Shown piece after piece: positions 52,567-61,097 of a stretch of 64,000 nt of DNA. The notes below the pieces were generated by a model. The model saw only the letters and a list, made by a program, of their open reading frames with translations. It made no database searches and had not been told where the DNA came from. This DNA comes from Nonomuraea sp. PA05. GTDB lineage: Bacteria; Actinomycetota; Actinomycetes; Streptosporangiales; Streptosporangiaceae. Each line of letters opens with the position of its first letter. Position 1 is the first letter of the stretch. The stretch covers positions 124,001 through 188,000 of the forward strand of contig NZ_VSEY01000005.1 of assembly GCF_008086045.1 (NCBI RefSeq), in the 5' to 3' direction. A program made the position numbers and the translations under genes.

Positions 52567-53457
52567 CTAGGGACGGCTCGCGATGGCCAGCAGCGTGGCC
52601 GCCGGGCCGGTCAGCGGCCGGCCTCGGCGCCACACCGCGCGCAGGCTGCGCACCAGGTTCACCCCGGTCAGCGGCACCTCCGCCAGCCGCCCCGTGGCCA
52701 CGTCCGACTCGACCGCGTACCCGCTCAGCACCGCGGGCGCCACCCCGGCCTGCGCCGCCCCCTTCACCGCCGAGTTCGACCCCAGCTCCAGCCGCGGCAC
52801 GGCCCGCTGCATCGCCGCGAACGCCACGTCGAGCGTCTCGCGCGTGCCAGAGCCGGGCTCCCGCACGACGAGCGGCGTAGCGGCCAGCTCAGGTCCCCTC
52901 AACGCGGTACGGCGGCGCGCCCACGGATGCGCCGGCGCCACCACGACCACCAGCCGGTCCGTCCCGACGACCCGCACATCCAGCCCGTCCGGCACGGTCG
53001 GCCCCTCGACGAACCCCAGCTCCACCTCCCCGGCCAGCACCCTGGCCGCGACGTCCGCCGAGTTGACCACGTCCAGCCCCACCTGCACCTCGGGCTCGCG
53101 ATGCTGCAACTCCCCCAGCCAGCGCGGCACCAGATACTCGGCCACCGTCATGCTCGACGCCACCCGCAGGTGCGCGGCCTCACTCAGGCGCACCGCCTGG
53201 GCGGCGCGCATCAGCTCCTGCGCCGCCGCCAGCACCTGCGTGGCCCAGCCGGCCACCATCTTGCCCTCGGCGGTGAGGGTCGAGCCGCGGGGAGTGCGCT
53301 CCAGCAAGGGGAGGCCGAGGCGGCGCTCCAGCAGGGCGATGCGCTTGCTGGCGGACGGCTGCGCGATCCCCGCCGCCCTGGCTGCCCGGCCCAGGCTGCC
53401 CAATTCGCCCACGTCCACCAGGAGCTTGAGGGAGTCGAGGTCGGGCAGCGCGGTCAT
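52567..53457 (-). CDS. LysR-family regulator (YeiE-like)
   Basis: A 296-residue LysR regulator. Winged HTH at about 1-60 (SLGRAARAAGIAQPSASKRIALLERRLGLPLLER) and a periplasmic-binding-like effector domain. It is divergent from a YeiH-family gene (70-bp gap), the same arrangement as E. coli yeiE-yeiH. In E. coli YeiE controls sulfite stress. The LysR box at 53455-53471 overlaps its own start. Confidence 0.93.
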   Translation of the reverse strand: MTALPDLDSLKLLVDVGELGSLGRAARAAGIAQPSASKRIALLERRLGLPLLERTPRGSTLTAEGKMVAGWATQVLAAAQELMRAAQAVRLSEAAHLRVASSMTVAEYLVPRWLGELQHREPEVQVGLDVVNSADVAARVLAGEVELGFVEGPTVPDGLDVRVVGTDRLVVVVAPAHPWARRRTALRGPELAATPLVVREPGSGTRETLDVAFAAMQRAVPRLELGSNSAVKGAAQAGVAPAVLSGYAVESDVATGRLAEVPLTGVNLVRSLRAVWRRGRPLTGPAATLLAIASRP

Positions 53458-53471
53458 AGCCTCAGGCTATG
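53455..53471. promoter_or_regulatory. LysR box between yeiE-like and yeiH-like genes
   Basis: CATAGCC-TCA-GGCTATG, a perfect 7-bp palindrome that contains ATAG-N7-CTAT (T-N11-A type). It covers the LysR start codon and is 57 bp before the YeiH-type ATG. Confidence 0.7.
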
Positions 53472-53527
53472 GGCTCACAGGCAAGGCGTGGCTACCGGGG
53501 GGTTCCGGGGATCTGAAGACTGAGATC

Positions 53528-54688
53528 ATGCTCACGAGCTCGCCCAGCCCCGGCTCCCGCACGACCCACCCTCCCGCGCCCGGCGCGACCCGATGGGCAC
53601 GCCTTCCCAGCCTCAGCGCCCGGTCGGCGGTCTCTGGCGAGGCGGGCGGCCGGTGGGTGGCGCGGGTCAGGGCGCAGGCCGCTCTGCTCGGGCCTGGCCT
53701 GGCCGTGACGGCCGCGGCGGTGGTGTGCGCGACGCTCGTCAACCGGCTCGTCCCAGCCGTGACCCCCGCCGTCCTGGCCGTGGCCGCCGGCGCGGCCGTG
53801 GCGAGCGTGGCGGGTGTCGGCGACCGGCTCAGACCGGGCCTGGCGTTCGTGTCCAGGCGGGTCCTGCGCGTGGCGATCGCCCTGCTGGGCCTGCAGATCG
53901 CGGTGCCCCAGGTGCTGGCGCTCGGCTGGCAGAGCCTGGCCGTCGTGGCGGTCGCGACGGGCCTGACGTTCGCGGTGACGCCGCCGATCGGCCGCAGGCT
54001 GGGCGTGAGCCCCGGCACGTCCCTGCTCATCGCCACAGGCGTGGCCGTCTGCGGCGCGGCGGCCATCGCGGCGATGCGCGAGAGCACGGACCTGCCGGAC
54101 GACGACGAGGCCGCCGCGAGCGCGCTCGGCGTCGTGGTGCTGTACGGGACCGCGGCCATCGCGTTCATCCCCCTGCTGGCCTCCGCCATCGGCCTGTCAC
54201 CTGGACAGCTCGCCGTGTGGACGGGTGCGGCCGTGCACGAGGTGGCGCAGGTGGCCGCGATCGGCGCCGCCTCGGGTGTGCTGGCGGCGGCCGTGACGGT
54301 CAAGCTCGGCCGGGTGATCCTGCTGGCCCCGCTCGTGGCGCTGACGACGTACCGGAGGCGCCGGGTGACCGCGCGGGCCGAGCATGGGGAGCGTCCGGTA
54401 CCAGCCGCCGCGCAACCCCAGGGCGGGAAGCGGCTGCCGGTGGTGCCGCTGTTCGTGGCGGCGTTCCTGGCGATGGTGGCCGTGCGCAGCACCGGCCTGG
54501 TGCCCGAGGCGGTGACGGCCGCGCTGCCCGGCACGACGAACGTGCTGATGGCCGCCGCCCTGTTCGGCCTCGGCACCGGCATCGACGTGCGCAGACTCGT
54601 GCGGGGCGGCCGGGCGGCGCTGCTGGGCGGCATCGCGACGGCGATCATCGCGGCCACGTCCCTGGCCGGGGTCGCGCTCCTCGTGTGA
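53528..54688 (+). CDS. YeiH/UPF0324 family putative sulfate/sulfite exporter
   Basis: A 386-residue protein with about ten membrane helices. It has an Arg/Ser/Pro-rich N-terminus, then VFVSRRVLRVAIALLGLQIA-like sequence, ATGVAVCGAAAIAAM and TGAAVHEVAQVAAIG, all typical of the UPF0324 family. It probably exports a sulfur anion or a related compound (inference). ATG 53528 is used; a later start is possible because residues 1-45 are low complexity. Divergent LysR control. Confidence 0.86.
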   Translation: MLTSSPSPGSRTTHPPAPGATRWARLPSLSARSAVSGEAGGRWVARVRAQAALLGPGLAVTAAAVVCATLVNRLVPAVTPAVLAVAAGAAVASVAGVGDRLRPGLAFVSRRVLRVAIALLGLQIAVPQVLALGWQSLAVVAVATGLTFAVTPPIGRRLGVSPGTSLLIATGVAVCGAAAIAAMRESTDLPDDDEAAASALGVVVLYGTAAIAFIPLLASAIGLSPGQLAVWTGAAVHEVAQVAAIGAASGVLAAAVTVKLGRVILLAPLVALTTYRRRRVTARAEHGERPVPAAAQPQGGKRLPVVPLFVAAFLAMVAVRSTGLVPEAVTAALPGTTNVLMAAALFGLGTGIDVRRLVRGGRAALLGGIATAIIAATSLAGVALLV

Positions 54689-54736
54689 TCCTCGGAGTGG
54701 ACGGCCGGGCCAGGGGGCCCGTACCCTGCTCCGTTT

Positions 54737-54765
54737 GGAACAAATACCGCGAAAGCGGCCGTTCC
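54737..54765 (+). promoter_or_regulatory. Nested hairpin upstream of psuG
   Basis: GGAAC (54737-54741) pairs with GTTCC (54761-54765) around CCGC-GAAA-GCGG, a stable hairpin with a GNRA-type tetraloop. It lies 43-72 bp before the psuG ATG. It may be an RNA element or operator; evidence is structural only. Confidence 0.3.
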
Positions 54766-54808
54766 CGATAAGCAGGTCCAGGACCACTTGAGGAGCAAGA
54801 AAACCGCC

Positions 54809-55735
54809 ATGCACAGCACCACCGACTCCGTCCTGCAGCCGTCCGACGAGGTCGCCGCGGCCCTGGCCGCCGGCGCGCCGGTCGTGGCGCTGGAGTCCAC
54901 GATCATCTCCCACGGGCTGCCGCAGCCGCGCAACCTGGAGGTGGCGCGGGAGCTCGAGGGAGTCGTACGGGCGGCGGGCGCCGTGCCGGCCACGATCGCC
55001 GTCCTGGACGGCGTGCCCCGCATCGGTCTCGACGAGGCGGAGCTGGAGCGCATCGCGACCGAGCCGGGGCTGCGCAAGCTGGGCCAGCGGGACCTGCCCG
55101 TGGCGGCTGCGCTGAAGGCGAGCGGCGCGACCACGGTGTCGGCCACGTCGTTCCTGGCCGCGCGGGCCGGGATCCGGGTCTTCGCCACCGGCGGGCTGGG
55201 CGGCGTGCACCGCGGCTGGGCCGAGGACCAGGACGAGTCCGCCGACCTCGACACGCTCGCCCGCACCCGGATCACCGTGGTCTGCGCGGGCGTCAAGTCG
55301 ATCCTGGACGTGCCGGCGACGCTGCAGCGGCTGGAGACGCGGGGCGTGAGCGTGGCGGGGTTCGGGACGGACACGTTCCCCGGCTTCTACCTGCACTCCT
55401 CCGGCCAGCCGATCGACTGGCGGATCGAGTCGCCCGACGAGGCCGCGGCCATCATGCGCGGCCAGGACGCCCTGGGCGGCCCCGAGACCGCGCTGATCGT
55501 CGCCAACCCCGTCCCCGTGGACCAGCAGCTCGACCCCGAGCTGCACGACCGCGTGCTGGGTGAGGCGCTGGCCGCCGCCGAGCGGGAGGGCGTCAAGGGG
55601 CAGGCGATCACGCCGTTCCTGCTCGGCTACCTGGTGAACGGCACCGCCGGCGCCTCCCTGGAGGCGAACCTGGCCGCCGTGCGCGGCAACACCGCCCTGG
55701 CGGCCCGCATCGCCGTCTCCTGGGCACGATCGTGA
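54809..55735 (+). CDS. psuG: Pseudouridine-5'-phosphate glycosidase
   Basis: A 308-residue enzyme that breaks the C-glycosidic bond of pseudouridine 5'-phosphate, giving uracil and ribose 5-phosphate. Strong family motifs: VALESTIISHGLPQPRNLE, DLPVAAALKASGATTVSAT, FATGGLGGVHRG, and VVCAGVKSILDVPATLQRLETRGV. Length is normal. ATG 54809 gives the common start; GAGGAG is 13 bp before it, a little far. Coupled to psuK (GTGA). Confidence 0.95.
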   Translation: MHSTTDSVLQPSDEVAAALAAGAPVVALESTIISHGLPQPRNLEVARELEGVVRAAGAVPATIAVLDGVPRIGLDEAELERIATEPGLRKLGQRDLPVAAALKASGATTVSATSFLAARAGIRVFATGGLGGVHRGWAEDQDESADLDTLARTRITVVCAGVKSILDVPATLQRLETRGVSVAGFGTDTFPGFYLHSSGQPIDWRIESPDEAAAIMRGQDALGGPETALIVANPVPVDQQLDPELHDRVLGEALAAAEREGVKGQAITPFLLGYLVNGTAGASLEANLAAVRGNTALAARIAVSWARS

Positions 55736-56661
55736 CCGACGGCGCCCTGCTGATCGTCGGGGACGTCGTCACCGACGTGGTGGCGTTGCACGGCTCCCCG
55801 GTGCGGTCCGGCACCGACACGGCCGCCGACATCGTGCTGCGTCCCGGCGGCTCGGGCGCCAACACCGCGGCCTGGGCGGCCAAGCTGGGCGCCGAGGTCC
55901 ACCTGCTGGCCAGGCTCGGCTACGACAGCAGCGAATGGCACACCACCGAGCTGGTCAAGACGGGCGTGCGCCCGCACGTGATCGTGGATCCCGACCGCCC
56001 CACGGCGGTCGTCATCGCGATGGTGGACAGGAGCGGCGAGCGTTCCATGCTCACCAACCGCGGCGCGGGCGGCCTGATCTCCGAGGCCGACTGGGACCCC
56101 GCCCTGCTCGACGGCGTGGCCAGGCTGCACCTGTCGGGCTACATCCTGTTCGCCGAGGCCGGGCTGGGGCTGGCCAGACGCGCCATGGCGGACGCGGCCG
56201 CGGCGGGCATCGCGATCAGCATCGACCCGGCCTCCACGGGCCCGCTGCGCGACTTCGGCGTTGAACGTTTCACCCGCGAGACGGCGCAGGCCGGCCTGAT
56301 CATCCCCAATCTCGACGAGGCCCTCCTCCTCAGCGGTGCGGGGACGGCGGAGCAGGCGGCCGTACACTTGAGTGAGAGATATGGCACAGCGGTGGTGAAG
56401 CTGGGCGCGCGGGGCGCGCTGGCCGCCGTGGAGGGCGAGGTGGTGGCCACCGCTGAGGGGGTCTCCGCCGAGGTCGTCGACTCCACGGGGGCGGGCGACG
56501 CGTTCGCCGCCGGGTTCCTCGCCGCGAAACTCCTCGGCGCCGGCGAACAGGCCGCTTTGCAGGCGGGTTGCCGTGCTGGTGCCGAATGTGTGGCCCAGGT
56601 GGGCGGCCGTCCACGGTACGGTTTGGATCTGAACCGTCTTTACCCTATTCACACTGATTGA
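55732..56661 (+). CDS. psuK: PfkB-family kinase, probable pseudouridine kinase
   Basis: A 309-residue sugar/nucleoside kinase. PfkB motif 1 is LRPGGSGANTAAWAAKLG; motif 2 is DSTGAGDAFAAGFLAAKLL with the catalytic Asp. Its GTGA overlap with psuG argues for pseudouridine phosphorylation, feeding PsuG. Kinase specificity is inferred from this context. Confidence 0.9.
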   Translation: MTDGALLIVGDVVTDVVALHGSPVRSGTDTAADIVLRPGGSGANTAAWAAKLGAEVHLLARLGYDSSEWHTTELVKTGVRPHVIVDPDRPTAVVIAMVDRSGERSMLTNRGAGGLISEADWDPALLDGVARLHLSGYILFAEAGLGLARRAMADAAAAGIAISIDPASTGPLRDFGVERFTRETAQAGLIIPNLDEALLLSGAGTAEQAAVHLSERYGTAVVKLGARGALAAVEGEVVATAEGVSAEVVDSTGAGDAFAAGFLAAKLLGAGEQAALQAGCRAGAECVAQVGGRPRYGLDLNRLYPIHTD

Positions 56662-56746
56662 TAGCTTGCCGCGTAGGCTTTGCACCATTAGCCACATGCG
56701 TCACGGCCAGCACCACGCGGCTCACTGGGGAGGATAAGGTCCGCCG

Positions 56747-59167
56747 ATGGAAGTCGAGTCATCGATCTGCCTGAGCGACCTAGTCCCTGCGCTGCGTTGG
56801 AGCCGCCCGCAGCAGGTGGCCGAGGCGCTGGGTGATCCGCGCCTGCCCGCGGGGTGGTGGTCCTCCGTCGCGCTGTCCAGGGCGCTCGGGACGGCGGGGC
56901 TCGACTGGATCTGCGAACGCCTGGCCCGGCTCGCCTCCTCCCGCTGGGACCATCTGCCGCTCGCCGATCTGCTGCCCGCGCTGACGGTTCACCACATCGA
57001 CCCCTCGCTGCCCGGCTGGCCCGAGGCCACGCGCACGGCCATCGCCGGGCTCGGCGGCTGGCAGCGGCTGCGCCGCCTGTCGCCCAGCGACCTGACGACG
57101 CCGTCGGCCACGCCCGAGGTCGTGATGGGGTCGGTCTTCCGCGAGATACTCGGCCGCATCCCGGCGCAGCGTGAGGCGCCCGCCGCTGTCCAGGGCGGGC
57201 ATCCCGAGGTGACCCGGCCGCTCCAGGTCGGCCAGTCGCCCGCCGGTACGGGGGCGTTTCCCGCTCCTGTGGCCCGCCAGACCGGGTCCTTCCCCGCCGC
57301 CTCGCCCGAACGTCCCGCTTCCCCCGCCGATCGCCCCGCCTCGCCCGCCGACCGGCCCGTCGCGCCCGCCGATCGGCCCGTCTCGCCCGCCGATCGGCCC
57401 ATCGCAGCCGCGGATCGGCCCGTCGCGCCCGCCGAACGTCAGAGCGGCCCCTTCCCTGTCACGCCCGCCGAGCGCCAGAGCGGCCCCTTCCCTGTCACGC
57501 CCGCCGAGCGCCAGAGCGGCCCCTTCCCTGTCACGCCCGCGGCCGACGCGACGCCCGGAGCGCGCCAGACCGGGCCGTTCCCCGGCGCCGCGCCGCAGCC
57601 GGGCGACCGCCAGACGGGCTCGTTCCCCGCCGTACCCGGCGACCGCCAAACGGGGCCCTTCCCCGGTGACCGCCAGACCGGCTCTTTCCCCGCGGTGCCA
57701 AGTGACCGGCAGACGGGCTCTTTCCCCGCCGTACCCGGCGACCGGCAGACCGGCTCCTTCCCGGCCGTGCCCCCTGAACGTCAGACGGGCTCGTTCCCCG
57801 CACAACCCCAGGGCGGCGGCCTGCCCCAACGCCCGGCGGCCCCCGGCCAGCAAGAACGCCTCCCGCAACGCCCCACAGGCCCGCAGTCCGGCCCCCTGCC
57901 CACCCGCCCCGGCACGCCGGCCACCCCCGGTTCGAACACCGGCGCACCCGGCTCCCGCCCCACCGGCTCCCCTATCCCCGGCTCCCCGGCCTCCGGCGGC
58001 CCGCACACCGGCTCGATCCCGCCCATCCCGGGCGGCCCGATCCCGCCCGGCGCCGCCGACCCCGCCAAGAGCACCCCTTCCTACGCCACCCCCGCCCCCT
58101 CGGACACCGACCACGCGATGGTCCGCGTCGTGGACAGCCTCTTCCGCAGCCTGGACAAGCTGGAGCTGGCCGTCGCCGTGCACCGCCTGTTCGCCGAGGA
58201 CCCGGTCAGCCTGCGCACCCTCGCCCACAAGATGCTGGTCGAGCGGGAGTCGCTCTCCCAGGCCCAGCGAACCGCCGAGGAACGCGTGCTGCAGTGGCTG
58301 CGCTCCTCCGAGTCCGCGCCGGTCACCGGCCACATGTTCCGCCTGACGGAGTGGCTGGGCGCGGCGGCCACCGAGGAGCAGCTCATCGGCGCCGACCCGG
58401 CGCACCCGGTGATGGTGCCGTCGCTGCGCACGCCGCTGTGGCGGGTGCTGGTGACGCTCATGCCCGACCGCCGCCTCCAGGACGGCTGGCTCGTCGTGGG
58501 CGACATGTACGGCCTCCAGGCCCGTACGAGGCAGCTCCTGGCCACCAGCCCCCAGGACGCCGACGTCGTGGAGCTGATGGGCGAGCTGGGCATCCGCGCC
58601 CACTCGGCGAAGGCCTGGCTCGACGCCCTGCCCGCCGAGTCGGCCTCCGCCCCTGCGGCGGCGGCCTCGTCCCCCGCGCAGCCTCTCCCCCGGCGCACGC
58701 CCGGCGCCAACGGCCACCATCATCGCGGCGGCCAGCCCGTGCCGTCCGCGACGGCGGGGTCCATCGACCCGTCCGCCGCGCTGGCGACGCTGTCGGCGCT
58801 GTCGGGCGGCCGCTCGCCGATGCTGCCCACGGGCGGCCTGGCGGGCGCCCCGTCCACGCCGCCCCCGCCGCTCCCGAGCCCGTCGTCGGACCCGCGCCGC
58901 TGGCAGCGCATCGAGGTCACGCCCGAGCACCTGCGGGGCGGGCCTGTGGCGGTGCCCGAGGGGTACGCGGCGCAGCTCGGCATGCGTCCCGGCACCCTGC
59001 TGTCGGTGACGGGGCCTGGCGACAACGCGATCGTCCTGGTCTGGCAGGGTCACCAGCCGGTCTTCGACTCGCTGCAGCCCGTCCTCATGCGCCTGAACGC
59101 CCGCCCCGGCGACCAGGTGTACGTCACGGTGGACGGCTACCGCCTGGAGGCCCAGCTCACGGCGTGA
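56747..59167 (+). CDS. 806-residue RQTGSFP-repeat protein, unknown function
   Basis: A cytoplasmic protein with three parts. Residues 1-140 are folded (ALRWSRPQQVAEALGDPRL; LADLLPALTVHHIDPSLPGW). Residues about 175-450 are a disordered Pro-rich region with PADRP repeats, RQSGPFPVTPAE repeats, and RQTGSFPAVP repeats. Residues about 455-630 are helical (DHAMVRVVDSLFRSLDKLELAVAVHRLF; ERESLSQAQRTAEERVLQWLR), which resemble a sigma-region-4-like helix-turn-helix arrangement. The end (about 720-806) has a small beta-rich domain. No secretion signal or TM helix. Role unknown; scaffold or transcription factor are possible. Confidence 0.85.
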   Translation: MEVESSICLSDLVPALRWSRPQQVAEALGDPRLPAGWWSSVALSRALGTAGLDWICERLARLASSRWDHLPLADLLPALTVHHIDPSLPGWPEATRTAIAGLGGWQRLRRLSPSDLTTPSATPEVVMGSVFREILGRIPAQREAPAAVQGGHPEVTRPLQVGQSPAGTGAFPAPVARQTGSFPAASPERPASPADRPASPADRPVAPADRPVSPADRPIAAADRPVAPAERQSGPFPVTPAERQSGPFPVTPAERQSGPFPVTPAADATPGARQTGPFPGAAPQPGDRQTGSFPAVPGDRQTGPFPGDRQTGSFPAVPSDRQTGSFPAVPGDRQTGSFPAVPPERQTGSFPAQPQGGGLPQRPAAPGQQERLPQRPTGPQSGPLPTRPGTPATPGSNTGAPGSRPTGSPIPGSPASGGPHTGSIPPIPGGPIPPGAADPAKSTPSYATPAPSDTDHAMVRVVDSLFRSLDKLELAVAVHRLFAEDPVSLRTLAHKMLVERESLSQAQRTAEERVLQWLRSSESAPVTGHMFRLTEWLGAAATEEQLIGADPAHPVMVPSLRTPLWRVLVTLMPDRRLQDGWLVVGDMYGLQARTRQLLATSPQDADVVELMGELGIRAHSAKAWLDALPAESASAPAAAASSPAQPLPRRTPGANGHHHRGGQPVPSATAGSIDPSAALATLSALSGGRSPMLPTGGLAGAPSTPPPPLPSPSSDPRRWQRIEVTPEHLRGGPVAVPEGYAAQLGMRPGTLLSVTGPGDNAIVLVWQGHQPVFDSLQPVLMRLNARPGDQVYVTVDGYRLEAQLTA
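57276..57800 (+). repeat. In-frame peptide repeat array of the 806-residue protein
   Basis: Contains several PADRP units, three consecutive 36-bp units coding AERQSGPFPVTP, and about seven RQTGSFP/RQTGPFP units spaced by 4-14 residues. The DNA repeats are diverged in third positions but the Arg-Gln-[TS]-Gly-x-Phe-Pro core is kept. Confidence 0.9.
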
Positions 59168-59708
59168 CGCCGGCGCCGCCCTGGTCCTCCGTCGGGAAGA
59201 AGATCGCACTCATCACGTACGGCCTGCGCTCCTCCCCCGGGCCGTTCCGCGCCCGTGCCCTGAGCACGTCCCGCAGCTCCAGCGCGACCTCCTCCATCTC
59301 CTCCGGCCTGAGCCACACCGTCCCCTGCCGGTAGCCCACGCGGTCGGCGGCCGGGTCGGCTCCCGGCCGCTCCAGATAGGCGTTGAACTCGGCGAGCAGC
59401 GCCGCCATGGCCGCCGCGAACCCGTGCCGGTGGTCCTCCAGCGACATCGACTTGGCCGTGTCGAGGTCGACGTTCATGGCGTCGCGGCGCAGCCGGTAGT
59501 GCCGCTCCACCATCCCCCGCACCCGCTGCTCGCCCGCCACCTCCAGCAGCCCGCCGTCGGCCAGCAGGCCGACGTGCCGGTACAGGGTGGTCTTGGGCAC
59601 GTCGGGCAGCAGCTCGCACAGCTCCGACGTCGTGCGGACGCGCTCACCCGACAGGGCCCACATGATGCGCAACCGGACGGGATGCAAGATCAACTCAAGG
59701 CTGTCCAT
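59157..59708 (-). CDS. ArsR-like winged-helix regulator
   Basis: A 183-residue regulator. N-terminal wHTH MDSLELILHPVRLRIMWALSGERVRTTSELCELLPDVPKTTLYRHVGLLADGGLLEV. The C-terminal region (about 90-183) is larger than in classic ArsR and may bind a ligand. No metal-binding Cys cluster. It is divergent from the esterase-like gene (36 bp) with TTCCCA half-sites between. Its 3' end overlaps the repeat protein gene by 11 bp. Confidence 0.9.
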   Translation of the reverse strand: MDSLELILHPVRLRIMWALSGERVRTTSELCELLPDVPKTTLYRHVGLLADGGLLEVAGEQRVRGMVERHYRLRRDAMNVDLDTAKSMSLEDHRHGFAAAMAALLAEFNAYLERPGADPAADRVGYRQGTVWLRPEEMEEVALELRDVLRARARNGPGEERRPYVMSAIFFPTEDQGGAGVTP

Positions 59709-59715
59709 GCCTCAA

Positions 59716-59753
59716 TATTCCCACATCTGGTACTGTTCCCAAACATGGGAATA
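59716..59753. promoter_or_regulatory. Promoter/operator between ArsR-like and esterase-like genes
   Basis: TTCCCA-AACA-TGGGAA (59736-59751) is a perfect inverted repeat over the esterase start codon, with a further TATTCCCA (59716-59723) that pairs with TGGGAATA (59746-59753). TACTGT at 59731-59736 is a likely -10 for a leaderless message. Confidence 0.65.
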
Positions 59754-61067
59754 ATTGACAGGCAGCTCAGCGAAGCCGCGATGATCCGCCTGGACACGCT
59801 GGATCCCGCCGCCCCGCTGGACGATCTCACCTGGCTGGACGCGACCATCGGCGACGCGCGGGTGGTGGCGATCGGCGAGAGCGCCCACTACAACCGCGAG
59901 TTCTACGAGCTGCGTCACCGCCTCCTGCGCTACCTGGCAGAACGGCACGGCTTCAGCGCGTACGTGATGGAGACCGGCTTCACCGAAGGCCGGCGGGCCG
60001 ACGCCTGGGTCCTGGGCGGCGAGGACCAGCTCGGCGAGGTCATGGCGCACGGCCTCACCTCGCTGATGGGGCTGTGGCGGCAGCTCGGCGCCCACCTGGA
60101 GTGGATGCGCGGGCACAACGCCACCGCGGCGCGCCCCGTCCGCTTCCACGGCGTGGACCTGGGCGGCCAGAACGCCTCCCTGCTCCCCGCCCTGGACGCC
60201 GTCCTCGCCTACCTCGCGCAGGCCGACCCCGGCTTCCAGCCCGACCCGGCCGTCAGGGAGACCGCCGCGTCCTTCGCCGCCACCTCCGCCTTCACCGCCC
60301 CCGCCGCCCTGGCCGCCTACGCCCAGCTCCCGCCCGAGCAGAAGAACGCCCTCACGGCGGGCCTGACCGGCCTCGCCGCCCGACTGAAGGGCCGCCGCCT
60401 GGACCACGTCCGCCACACCACGGCCCAGCAGTACGAGGACGCCCTGCGCATCGCCTGCCAGCTCATCACCCTGGAGTCGGCCATCCGCGCCATGACCAGC
60501 GGTGACGTCCAGAGCGCCATGTACAACCGCGACGCCGAGATGGCCGACACCGTCGAATGGATCCTCCGCCGGCAGGACCGCGTCGTCCTGGCCGCGCACA
60601 ACGGGCACCTGCAGCGGTGGCCGGGCGAGCTGCCCGGCATGGACCCGATGACGCCGCTCGGCATGCACCTGGCCGATCGGCTGGGGAACGACTACCTGGT
60701 CATCGGCACCACCGTGGGAACCGGCCAGATCCTCAACTCCGACGCCGCCGCCTTCCAGACCGGCACCCTCTTCGCGCCCATGCAAGCCCCTCGGCCCGGC
60801 AGCCTGGACGCCCTCATGCACGCGAGCCACGACGGGCCCTTCGCCGCCGACCTGCGGCGACTGTCACCCGCCGACGCCGGCGCCGTGCGCGCCGCCACCG
60901 TGTATCGGGCGGGTCTCGGTGAGAACTACGCGCCCATCAGCCCGATGGACGCCTTCGACGTCGTCGTACACCTGCCTCGGGTCACCGGGGCCGATCCGGA
61001 CGAGGCGGCGGTGGCCTGCTCCCCTGAGGAGGTGCGGGAGGTCTTCTCCCACTACAAGCCGCAGTGA
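59745..61067 (+). CDS. Erythromycin esterase family protein
   Basis: A 440-residue hydrolase of the EreA/EreB family. Active-site motifs VAIGESAHYNREFYELRHRLL with Glu45 and His48, MET in VMETGFTEG (Glu76), and AAHNGHLQ with His. It may open the macrolactone ring of 14-membered macrolides or act on another ester, as many relatives have no proven substrate. ATG 59745 is 8 bp after TACTGT; likely leaderless. The ArsR gene next door probably regulates it. Confidence 0.9.
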   Translation: MGIIDRQLSEAAMIRLDTLDPAAPLDDLTWLDATIGDARVVAIGESAHYNREFYELRHRLLRYLAERHGFSAYVMETGFTEGRRADAWVLGGEDQLGEVMAHGLTSLMGLWRQLGAHLEWMRGHNATAARPVRFHGVDLGGQNASLLPALDAVLAYLAQADPGFQPDPAVRETAASFAATSAFTAPAALAAYAQLPPEQKNALTAGLTGLAARLKGRRLDHVRHTTAQQYEDALRIACQLITLESAIRAMTSGDVQSAMYNRDAEMADTVEWILRRQDRVVLAAHNGHLQRWPGELPGMDPMTPLGMHLADRLGNDYLVIGTTVGTGQILNSDAAAFQTGTLFAPMQAPRPGSLDALMHASHDGPFAADLRRLSPADAGAVRAATVYRAGLGENYAPISPMDAFDVVVHLPRVTGADPDEAAVACSPEEVREVFSHYKPQ

Positions 61068-61097
61068 CGTGACCCGGCAACCCCTGCCGCGGGTCGC

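Noticed and set aside
57276..57800. Regular repeats resembling a CRISPR-like array
   Set aside because: Units are in frame, have variable length and no spacers of constant size; no cas genes are present.
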